From positions 1 through 13,807 of the forward strand of contig CAIOLZ010000116.1 in assembly GCA_903859265.1 (NCBI GenBank): DNA of 13,807 nucleotides. The letters run 5' to 3'. The notes beneath the pieces were generated by a model. It saw nothing but the letters and a program-made list of their open reading frames with translations, ran no database searches and was not told the origin of the DNA. Position numbers and translations under genes: made by a program. This stretch comes from an uncultured beta proteobacterium (GTDB taxonomy: Bacteria > Pseudomonadota > Gammaproteobacteria > Burkholderiales > Burkholderiaceae_C). Positions 1 to 6,783 of this stretch are shown piece after piece. Position 1 is the stretch's first letter; the number at the start of each line of letters is the position of its first letter.

Positions 1-702
1 AAACATGGCCTGGTAGGTTGACGTCCTGAAAAAGCTATCGTTGTCGCCATAAAACCAAAGCGATGGCACGTGGGTATTTTTTGCATAGTCACGGGCCCCG
101 ACCGCAAGCGCACCTTCCCAGCCCACACAATCGTCCTGACGCAAACCGCCTGCAAAGTTTACAAGCGCTTTGACGCCCGTGTAATTCAAAGCCCCGAACG
201 CCAAGGTCGTCCATCCACCGTGTGACTGACCAATGACCAACACATGATCCTTGTCCGCCCAAGGCTGCGCTACAACATAGTCGAGGACTGCCTTCACATC
301 CGTTGCCTGCAACTCACCGTTGCTTTCCACGTTGCAACCGGCACCCATATAGCTCCCCTCCGACTTTGAAAAGCCCTGGCGCATGGGCACCACCACGGCG
401 TAGCCTCGCTGCAGAAAATAGCGGGCCGCCGAAGCCGGCCGGTAACGCGACTGAAATCGGGGATTGCCGGGGGACTTCCCGTGATTCACCACCACCACCG
501 GAAAGGGTCCGTCTCCAGGCGGCTTGTAAATCGTCGTTTCAAGCGCCACGGTGAAGAGCCCCTTTTTGGGAATCATCTGAACTGTTTCATTCAATGTCTC
601 ATCGACGGCAGCTTGCTGCGCCAGGGCGAGGGAGATGCCCGAGAAAATTATGAGAATTGCAAGGGTATTTTTTATTTTCATATACGAGACAGTTAAATTC
701 AC
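1..702 (-). CDS. Exported alpha/beta hydrolase (dienelactone hydrolase-like), C-terminus beyond window
   Basis: Reading the minus strand gives 234 codons open to the window edge. The N-terminus has a basic stretch (MKIKN), a hydrophobic core and an AXA-like site (LALA before QQ, about residue 28), so a Sec signal peptide and periplasmic location are likely; no lipobox cysteine is present. The mature part shows an NHG oxyanion-type motif near residue 73, the nucleophile elbow GQSHGG with Ser160, and a YGDND segment near 218-222 that probably carries the catalytic Asp; the catalytic His would lie off the window. Two cysteines (123, 192) could form a disulfide. I chose the GTG at 702 because AGGAAGAGG ends 6 nt before it; the ATG at 681 is an alternative without a ribosome binding site. 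Substrate unknown. It is divergent from the DUF2177 gene and shows no functional link to it. Confidence 0.85.
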   Translation of the reverse strand, partial: MNLTVSYMKIKNTLAILIIFSGISLALAQQAAVDETLNETVQMIPKKGLFTVALETTIYKPPGDGPFPVVVVNHGKSPGNPRFQSRYRPASAARYFLQRGYAVVVPMRQGFSKSEGSYMGAGCNVESNGELQATDVKAVLDYVVAQPWADKDHVLVIGQSHGGWTTLAFGALNYTGVKALVNFAGGLRQDDCVGWEGALAVGARDYAKNTHVPSLWFYGDNDSFFRTSTYQAMF

Positions 703-708
703 GAATCG

Positions 709-717
709 CCTCTTCCT
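709..717 (-). promoter_or_regulatory. Ribosome binding site deciding the hydrolase start
   Basis: The minus strand reads AGGAAGAGG here, six bases before a GTG at 702. Nothing comparable precedes the in-frame ATG at 681, so the site favours the GTG start and adds seven residues before the signal peptide's basic region. Confidence 0.55.
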
Positions 718-812
718 GAGCGTGTCCGGCAGCGAACATATGGCCGCCAGACAATCACGATAGCATTGCAAATCGATTGCCAGCGACCGTCGCACTTCAA
801 GCCACTGCCTCC

Positions 813-1232
813 ATGTCTATATTTTTAAAAACCTACTGCATTGCGCTACCTATTTTCTTTGGCATGGACATGGTCTGGTTGGGCTTTTTAGCAAAAAATT
901 TTTACCGTAATCAAATTGGCTTCTTGATGACGACCGAACTTAACTGGGTCGCGGGCCTGAGTTTTTATCTTCTCTATATTGTCGGGCTGGTGGTTTTCGT
1001 AATAGGCCCGGCCATTGAAAAGAAGTCCTGGATGCATGCGCTTTTCAGGGGTGCGCTCTTTGGATTAATCACCTATGCGACCTATGACCTCAGCAACCTT
1101 GCGACGCTCAAAGACTGGCCGCTTGGGGTCACGCTGGTCGATATTGCCTGGGGCGTTGCGCTTTGCGCGTCGGTTGCCACCGCAAGCTATTTCATCGCAC
1201 GCAAAATCTGCGCAGAAGAAGTTTTTTTGTGA
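813..1232 (+). CDS. DUF2177 family integral membrane protein
   Basis: A 139-residue protein with four predicted membrane helices at roughly residues 6-26, 46-66, 75-95 and 105-127. The segment around 88-102 (YATYDLSNLATLKDW) and the following VDIAWG match what I recall of the DUF2177 family, whose function is unknown; family lengths are about 130-140 residues. The reading frame is open back to a TTG at 777, but the ATG at 813 fits family length and places the first helix correctly; neither start has a strong ribosome binding site. The coding sequence is visibly richer in A/T than its neighbours, partly because of its Phe/Leu/Ile-rich helices. It is convergent with hrcA, with 33 nt between the two stop codons and no obvious hairpin terminator there. 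Confidence 0.8.
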   Translation: MSIFLKTYCIALPIFFGMDMVWLGFLAKNFYRNQIGFLMTTELNWVAGLSFYLLYIVGLVVFVIGPAIEKKSWMHALFRGALFGLITYATYDLSNLATLKDWPLGVTLVDIAWGVALCASVATASYFIARKICAEEVFL

Positions 1233-1265
1233 CGCCCGCTTCTGTCAGTTGCGTAAGGCCCCGTA

Positions 1266-2270
1266 TTACTTGTGGTGGCTCAAAGCGTTGCTGACAAGCT
1301 TGGACGTGATATCAACGATCTGAATCATGCGGTCATAGGCCATGCGCGTGGGGCCAATGACGCCCAAGGTACCCACCACTTTTCCATCCACCTCATAGGG
1401 ACTGCTGACGATGGACAAGTCCTCAAACGGCACGACCTGACTTTCTCCACCGATAAAAATGCGCACACCTTCAGCCTGCCCCGCGACATCGAGCAGGCGC
1501 ATCAATTGCGCCTTTTGCTCGAACAACTCGAAGGCGCGGCGAAGGTGCCCCATATCACTGGAAAAATCTGAAACTGCCAGCAGATTGCGCTCACCCGAAA
1601 TCACTACTTCGTCGTTGGTTTCACGCATTGCCTCAGAACTGACCGTGACCGCCGCCTGCATCAGACTGGCGATCTCGGAGCGCAGGCTCTCCACCTCAAC
1701 CAGCAAGCGCTCGCGCACTTGGTCAATGTCCATGCCAACGTAATTGCTGTTGAGAAAATTCGCCGCCTCCACCAACTGTGCCTGGGTGTAATCGACGCCG
1801 GTGTAAATCACCCGGTTCTGAACATCACCATCCGGAGACACGATGATCACCAGCAAGCGCTTTTCCGAAAGCCGCAAAAATTCCATGTGCCGAAAGATGG
1901 ACGTGCGCCTTGGTGCCACGACGACCCCCACAAACTGCGAAAGGCTGGACAACAAATTGGCGGCATTATTCAAAACTTTTTGGGGTTGGTCAGGCGCCAG
2001 ACTGTGCGAGCCATACTGACCAGGTTGAACCGTCAACATGGTGTCCACGAAAAGGCGATAACCACGCGCCGTCGGGATTCGACCGGCCGAGGTATGGGGG
2101 CTCACAATCAACCCCAGATCCTCCAGATCCGACATGACATTTCGAATCGTTGCCGGCGAAAGTTCCAGGCCAGACGCCTTGGATAGCGTGCGGCTACCGA
2201 CGGGCTGCCCGTCGGCGATGTAGCGCTCTACCAGCGCTTTGAGCAACAACTTGGAGCGGTCATCGAGCAT
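1266..2270 (-). CDS. hrcA: Heat-inducible transcription repressor HrcA
   Basis: A 334-residue protein, normal for the family. In characterised bacteria HrcA is a cytoplasmic dimer that binds the CIRCE inverted repeat upstream of groESL (and sometimes dnaK) and depends on GroEL for folding, which lets it sense chaperone availability. Residues 1-75 form the winged-helix DNA-binding domain: LSPATIRNVMSDLEDLGL (about 37-54) is the recognition-helix region and SAGRIPTARGYR (61-72) the conserved wing motif. The rest is the GAF-like and inserted dimerisation region. The gene is divergent from nadK with only 28 nt between start codons. I see no CIRCE repeat in that gap, so autoregulation through CIRCE is not supported. 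No clear ribosome binding site precedes the ATG. Confidence 0.95.
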   Translation of the reverse strand: MLDDRSKLLLKALVERYIADGQPVGSRTLSKASGLELSPATIRNVMSDLEDLGLIVSPHTSAGRIPTARGYRLFVDTMLTVQPGQYGSHSLAPDQPQKVLNNAANLLSSLSQFVGVVVAPRRTSIFRHMEFLRLSEKRLLVIIVSPDGDVQNRVIYTGVDYTQAQLVEAANFLNSNYVGMDIDQVRERLLVEVESLRSEIASLMQAAVTVSSEAMRETNDEVVISGERNLLAVSDFSSDMGHLRRAFELFEQKAQLMRLLDVAGQAEGVRIFIGGESQVVPFEDLSIVSSPYEVDGKVVGTLGVIGPTRMAYDRMIQIVDITSKLVSNALSHHK

Positions 2271-2298
2271 TGGCGCATTTTAGTGATGTAATTTGAAA
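2271..2298. promoter_or_regulatory. hrcA/nadK divergent intergenic gap
   Basis: This 28-base, A/T-rich gap is all that separates the divergent start codons, so promoters for both genes must extend into the opposite gene's coding sequence. I see no CIRCE element, no convincing sigma-70 pair and no sigma-32 promoter. On the minus strand TAAAAT is the only -10-like hexamer, without a well-spaced -35. Confidence 0.4.
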
Positions 2299-3201
2299 AT
2301 GAAGTCCAAAAGCCAATTTCGCCAAGTTGCAGTCATCGGCAAGTACCAAGCCAGCACCAGCGGTTCTGCTGGGGCGGCATCGCGCCAGACGCTTGAAGGC
2401 ATCGCCCATTATTTGATGGACGAGGGCTGCGATGTGGTGTTTGAGTCCGACACGGCGGCAAACATGGGTTTGTCGGGCTACGGCTCGATGCCGGTGGCGC
2501 AGATTGGCGCGGAGTGTGACTTGTGTCTGGTGGTCGGTGGCGATGGCACGATGCTTGGCATCGGCAGGCAATTGGCTCAGTACAAAGTACCGTTGATTGG
2601 GATTAACCAGGGGCGCCTGGGTTTCATCACCGACATCCCTTTTGACCAATACAAAAAAGCTCTTCAGCCCATGCTGGCGGGGGCCTACGAAGAAGACGCT
2701 CGCAGCCTCATGCAAGCGCGCGTGATGCGCGATGGAACGTGTGTTTTCAGCGCTCTGGCGATGAACGATGTAGTGGTCAACCGGGGCGCGACTTCAGGGA
2801 TGGTTGAGTTGCGCGTTGAGGTAGATGGGCATTTTGTGGCGAACCAGCGCGCAGATGGCCTGATCATTTGCACGCCGACCGGCTCAACCGCCTATTCACT
2901 CTCCGCAGGCGGGCCACTTATGCACCCTTCCATTGACGGCTGGGTCATGGTTCCGATTGCACCCCATACACTGTCGAACCGCCCCATCGTTCTGACCAAC
3001 GCGGCCGAAGTCGCGATTGAAATCGTCGCCGGCAGGGACGCCAGCGCGAACTTTGACATGCAAAGTCTGGCCTCGCTGATGCATGGCGACCGCATCGTGG
3101 TGACCCGCTCCGAGCACAAAGTGCGATTTCTGCACCCCAAAGGCTGGAGCTACTTTGACACGCTGCGGCAGAAAATGCACTGGAATGAAGGAGTGGCTTA
3201 A
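2299..3201 (+). CDS. nadK: NAD kinase
   Basis: A 300-residue cytoplasmic enzyme that phosphorylates NAD to NADP using ATP or polyphosphate, the only de novo route to NADP. The diagnostic motifs are all present: GGDGTMLG at residues 80-87 with the catalytic Asp82, the NE/D motif NDVVVNRG at 156-163, and the glycine-rich TPTGSTAYSLSAGGP at 192-206. GINQGRLGFI (101-110) is also typical. I start at the ATG (2299); a TTG two codons upstream is possible but has no better ribosome binding site. It leads the nadK-recN-rapZ run. In E. coli nadK also precedes recN but is divergent from grpE; here the divergent stress gene is hrcA. Confidence 0.95.
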   Translation: MKSKSQFRQVAVIGKYQASTSGSAGAASRQTLEGIAHYLMDEGCDVVFESDTAANMGLSGYGSMPVAQIGAECDLCLVVGGDGTMLGIGRQLAQYKVPLIGINQGRLGFITDIPFDQYKKALQPMLAGAYEEDARSLMQARVMRDGTCVFSALAMNDVVVNRGATSGMVELRVEVDGHFVANQRADGLIICTPTGSTAYSLSAGGPLMHPSIDGWVMVPIAPHTLSNRPIVLTNAAEVAIEIVAGRDASANFDMQSLASLMHGDRIVVTRSEHKVRFLHPKGWSYFDTLRQKMHWNEGVA

Positions 3202-3204
3202 GCC

Positions 3205-4854
3205 GTGGCACTCAAAAGAATTGTCCTGCGGGACTTTGTCATCGTCAGCGAGTTGGAACTCGACTTGGCAGGCGGCTTTACCGTGTTGACGGGAGAAACA
3301 GGGGCCGGTAAATCCATCCTGATTGACGCGCTGCAACTAGTGACCGGCGCGCGCGCGGACAGCGGGTTCGTTCGAGAAGGTGCTGCCCGCACGGATGTCA
3401 GCGCTGAATTTGACTGCACCCAGGAACTCGAACCACTGCTTACTGAAGCCGGTTTTGAAGGCGGTGAGACGGTGCTGCTGCGCCGCACTGTGGACGTGCA
3501 GGGCAAGAGCCGCGCGTGGGTCAATGGCAGCCCGGCTACGGCGCAGCAATTGCGCGCGTTGGGCGAGCATCTGCTCGATATTCACGGCCAGCATGCCTGG
3601 CAAAGCCTGACCCGGGCCGATGCCGTGCGCGGGCTGCTCGATGCCTATGCCAGGGTCTCCACCGCAGGTCTGACTGCGTCCTGGACGCAATGGCGCAAGG
3701 CGCTACAGGCACTTAACGACGCTACGGCCGCGCAAGGCACTTTGCAGCGTGACCGCGAACGTCTGGCATGGCAAATCGGAGAACTCGACAAACTCGATCC
3801 GCAGCCCGACGAGTGGGAAAGCCTCAATACCCAGCACAAACGGCTGGCCAACGGGCAGGCACTGCTTGACGCCGCCAATGCCTGCGTTGAGGCACTGGAA
3901 GATGCCGACGGCAACACCTTGCAGTCACTCAATGCAGCACTTGGTCAGTTGCAAAACCAAACCCATCTGGAAGCCGAATTCAAGGACCCCGTGGACCTGC
4001 TCCTGTCGAGCCTGGCACAGATCGAAGACGTGGTTCGTACGCTGCGCAGCTATGTGCGGCGTGCGGACCTGGATCCCGAGCGTCTGGCCGAACTGGACCA
4101 GCGCATGGCGCTCTGGATGTCGCTTGCACGGCGCTATCGACGGGCGCCAGATGAATTACCCGCGTTGCTTGCAGACAGCAAACAGGAACTGCTGCACCTT
4201 GATGCCGCGACAGACCTCGAGGGCTTGCAGGCCGCCGCGCAAACAGCCCAATCTGTTTATATGACCGAGGCCAAGTCAATCTCGCGCCAAAGAGCCAAGG
4301 CCGCCCCTTTGCTGGCCCTTGCCATCACGCAGGCGATGCAGGGGCTGGGTATGCAGGGCGGGCAATTTGAAGTGCGCCTGGAGGCACTGCCCGAGCCTGC
4401 TCAAAGCGGATTGGAAGATGTCCATTTTCTGGTCGCCGGTCATGCCGGAAGCACGCCACGCGCGGTGGGCAAGGTCGCCTCGGGCGGTGAGTTATCGCGA
4501 ATCGCGCTGGCAATCGCGGTGACAACCAGCCGGCTCGGCACCGCACAGACACTGATATTTGACGAAGTGGACTCGGGCGTGGGCGGCGCCGTCGCCGAAA
4601 CCGTAGGGCGCCTCATGAAGCAACTTGGCGTGGATCGGCAGGTTTTGGCGGTGACCCATCTGCCCCAGGTGGCCGCCTGCGCCGATCACCACCTTGTTGT
4701 TTCCAAAAAAACGCAAGACAAGGGCACGGTAAGCACCGTTGCACCGGTGACCGGCGAGCAGCGGGTTGGCGAAATTGGGCGCATGTTAGGCGGCGAAAAG
4801 CTCTCCGGCACGACGCTGGCGCACGCCAAAGAAATGCTGCAATCCGGTGCGTGA
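3205..4854 (+). CDS. recN: DNA repair protein RecN
   Basis: A 549-residue SMC-like ATPase, the usual RecN length. RecN acts early in recombinational repair of double-strand breaks. Walker A is GETGAGKS at residues 30-37; the ABC signature is ASGGELSR at 425-432; Walker B is LIFDEVD at 450-456, followed by the D-loop SGVGG and the switch His in VTHLPQVAA. The middle third (about 150-350) is the helical/coiled-coil arm. The GTG start lies 3 nt after the nadK stop; AAGGAG at 3188-3193 serves it at a long spacing of 11 nt. E. coli recN is SOS-controlled through its own LexA boxes; I see no CTGT-N8-ACAG box at the end of nadK, so expression is probably coupled to nadK here. Confidence 0.96.
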   Translation: MALKRIVLRDFVIVSELELDLAGGFTVLTGETGAGKSILIDALQLVTGARADSGFVREGAARTDVSAEFDCTQELEPLLTEAGFEGGETVLLRRTVDVQGKSRAWVNGSPATAQQLRALGEHLLDIHGQHAWQSLTRADAVRGLLDAYARVSTAGLTASWTQWRKALQALNDATAAQGTLQRDRERLAWQIGELDKLDPQPDEWESLNTQHKRLANGQALLDAANACVEALEDADGNTLQSLNAALGQLQNQTHLEAEFKDPVDLLLSSLAQIEDVVRTLRSYVRRADLDPERLAELDQRMALWMSLARRYRRAPDELPALLADSKQELLHLDAATDLEGLQAAAQTAQSVYMTEAKSISRQRAKAAPLLALAITQAMQGLGMQGGQFEVRLEALPEPAQSGLEDVHFLVAGHAGSTPRAVGKVASGGELSRIALAIAVTTSRLGTAQTLIFDEVDSGVGGAVAETVGRLMKQLGVDRQVLAVTHLPQVAACADHHLVVSKKTQDKGTVSTVAPVTGEQRVGEIGRMLGGEKLSGTTLAHAKEMLQSGA

Positions 4855-4858
4855 CGGT

Positions 4859-5749
4859 ATGAAACCTGACGATCAGTCAACCGAGATCGTACTGATTACC
4901 GGCATGTCAGGCTCCGGGAAATCGGTCGCTCTGCACGCGCTGGAGGACGCTGGTTTTTACTGCGTGGACAACCTGCCGCCCGAACTTTTGCTGCCCTTCG
5001 TGGAACTGGAGTCCAAGCGCAAGGCGATGCGCCTTGCCATTGCCATGGACGTTCGTAGCGCCACCTCTTTGCCGCAGGTACCCGAACACCTTGACGCCTT
5101 GCGCGCCAAAGGCATTGTCGTCAAGCCACTGTTTCTGGATGCCACCACCGAAACCCTGGTGCGCCGTTATTCGGAAACCCGCCGCAAACATCCCTTGTCC
5201 CAAAACGAGTCCGGACACAGTCCACTGGAGAAGCGCCGGGCACTTACCGATGCGATAGAACTCGAACGCGAGCTGCTGGCGGCGTTGCGTGATCAGGCGC
5301 ACGTGATTGATACCAGCATCATCCGGTCTTCGCAGCTACAGGGCTATGTCAAAACACTGGTATCAAGCACCGGGGGGCAGCTTACTTTGGTGTTTGAATC
5401 CTTCGCTTTCAAGCGCGGTGTGCCCAGCGACGCAGACTTTGTTTTCGACGTTCGAATGCTGCCCAACCCGCACTATGAGCCGCCACTCAAGGCGTTGACG
5501 GGCCGTGACATTGCCGTGATGGACTTTCTGCAGGCGAGCGCACAGGTCACACGCATGCTGGCCCAGATCGAGGCATTCATAAAGAGTTGGCTGGAGGATT
5601 TGGCCAATGACCACCGCAGCTATGTCACTGTCGCCATTGGCTGCACGGGAGGGCAACACCGCTCGGTCTATCTGGTCGAGCAACTTGCAAAGCGTTTTGC
5701 TGACCAGTGGGTCACGCTCAAGCGGCACCGCGAGCTCGACGCGCTATAG
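4859..5749 (+). CDS. rapZ: RapZ/YvcJ family nucleotide-binding protein (RNase adapter)
   Basis: A 296-residue P-loop protein. In E. coli RapZ delivers the sRNA GlmZ to RNase E and senses glucosamine-6-phosphate, controlling GlmS and cell-wall precursor supply. Walker A is GMSGSGKS at residues 15-22; LPNPHYEP (201-208) and GCTGGQHRSV (261-270) are the C-terminal family signatures, including His205 and His267-Arg268, which correspond to ligand-pocket residues in the E. coli protein. The protein ends RHRELDAL and lacks the Lys/Arg tail used for RNA binding in E. coli, so whether it handles an sRNA is unclear. The ATG at 4859 is 4 nt past the recN stop; a GTG at 4847, overlapping recN, would add four residues. 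The stop overlaps that of mutY on the other strand. Confidence 0.93.
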   Translation: MKPDDQSTEIVLITGMSGSGKSVALHALEDAGFYCVDNLPPELLLPFVELESKRKAMRLAIAMDVRSATSLPQVPEHLDALRAKGIVVKPLFLDATTETLVRRYSETRRKHPLSQNESGHSPLEKRRALTDAIELERELLAALRDQAHVIDTSIIRSSQLQGYVKTLVSSTGGQLTLVFESFAFKRGVPSDADFVFDVRMLPNPHYEPPLKALTGRDIAVMDFLQASAQVTRMLAQIEAFIKSWLEDLANDHRSYVTVAIGCTGGQHRSVYLVEQLAKRFADQWVTLKRHRELDAL

Positions 5750-5754
5750 CGCGT
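5739..5754. other. 16-bp perfect palindrome holding both convergent stop codons
   Basis: ACGCGCTATAGCGCGT is its own reverse complement. The rapZ stop TAG and the mutY stop TAG (opposite strand) abut in its centre (CTATAG). As RNA either strand can form a 6-bp, mostly G-C stem with a four-base loop, with a further wobble and C-G pair outside. No T-run follows on either side, so it is not a standard intrinsic terminator, though it could weaken read-through. Confidence 0.6.
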
Positions 5755-6781
5755 TGGCTTCCAGCAACTTTCGCACGGGCGCCGGCAGCCCCAAACCGGG
5801 CCACTCGGCGGCACTGACCCATCGACCCTGATCGCCAAAATCGTCGTCCTCGCTGGCCTCGAGATGGCGCGGATGCAAATGCAGATCCTTGTGGGTCAGT
5901 ACATGTTTGAATGCCTCCGATGGCACGAGGCGCATACGCTGCTGCGCAGTCAGCGCACTGCACATGGCCTCGTCTGAATCGAACAGCGGCGGACAATACA
6001 AGCCGGCCCAGACGCCGGGTGCGGGACGCCGCGAAAGCCAGACGCCACCATCAGGGGTTTGCGCGAGGAGCAGAAAAATACGCTGGCTGCTGCGTTTGAC
6101 TGTGCGGCTGCGCACGGGATACCGGTCGGGGTCCTGGTTGCGATGGGCGACGCAGTCCGTGGACACCGGACACTCAAGGCAGCGCGGTTTTTTGGGAACA
6201 CACACCGTAGCACCCAAGTCCATCATCCCCTGCGTGTAGCGCGCCATGTCACGCGCGGTTGTACCGATTGCGGGGAGCAGCCCGGTGGCAAGTTCCCAGA
6301 GCAATTTTTCATGCGACGAGACGGCCAGATCAGCGTCAAAACCCTGTGTGCGTGTAACCACGCGCTTGACGTTGGCATCCAGGATGGCAACCCGTTCGCC
6401 AAAGCACAGTGAAGAAATCGCGCTGGCAGTGGAGCGGCCAATACCCGGCAGCGTCGCCAGCGTTTGTGCATCCTGAGGGAACCTGCCGCCGTGCTCCTGG
6501 ACGACCACCTTTGCGCATTGGTGCATATTGCGTGCGCGGCTGTAATAACCCAAACCGCTCCAAAGTCCCAACACCTCGTCCAAACTCCCACCAGCGAGTG
6601 ACTGGACATCGGCAAAGTGCTCCAGAAACCGCGCGAAATAGGCCTTTACCGTGACGACCTGGGTCTGCTGCAGCATGATTTCGGACAACCACACGCGGTA
6701 GGGATCCCGCGTGTTTTGCCACGGTAAATCGTTGCGGCCGCGCACCTTTTGCCAGGCCACCACCCGATCGGCAAACGACAC
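5744..6781 (-). CDS. mutY: A/G-specific adenine DNA glycosylase MutY
   Basis: A 345-residue base-excision enzyme that removes adenine mispaired with 8-oxoguanine, the last guard of the GO system with MutM. Catalytic Glu34 lies in SEIMLQQT and catalytic Asp135 in AILDANVKRV. The helix-hairpin-helix is LPGIGRSTASAI (111-122). The 4Fe-4S cysteines 194, 201, 204 and 210 have the canonical CX6CX2CX5C spacing. Residues about 230-345 form the NUDIX-like 8-oxoG-recognition domain; its FKHVLTH (291-297) aligns with E. coli FRHTFSH, so the usual FSH loop reads LTH. The GTG start is 2 nt after the stop of the dynamin-like gene, with GGAG 11 nt upstream, pointing to cotranscription and probable translational coupling. 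Confidence 0.96.
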   Translation of the reverse strand: MSFADRVVAWQKVRGRNDLPWQNTRDPYRVWLSEIMLQQTQVVTVKAYFARFLEHFADVQSLAGGSLDEVLGLWSGLGYYSRARNMHQCAKVVVQEHGGRFPQDAQTLATLPGIGRSTASAISSLCFGERVAILDANVKRVVTRTQGFDADLAVSSHEKLLWELATGLLPAIGTTARDMARYTQGMMDLGATVCVPKKPRCLECPVSTDCVAHRNQDPDRYPVRSRTVKRSSQRIFLLLAQTPDGGVWLSRRPAPGVWAGLYCPPLFDSDEAMCSALTAQQRMRLVPSEAFKHVLTHKDLHLHPRHLEASEDDDFGDQGRWVSAAEWPGLGLPAPVRKLLEANAL

Positions 6782-6783
6782 GT

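Noticed and set aside
1233..1265. Bidirectional terminator between DUF2177 and hrcA
   Set aside because: The 33-base gap has no convincing inverted repeat followed by a T-run.
3121..3204. SOS (LexA) box for recN
   Set aside because: No CTGT-N8-ACAG pattern is visible before recN, and recN is packed directly behind nadK.
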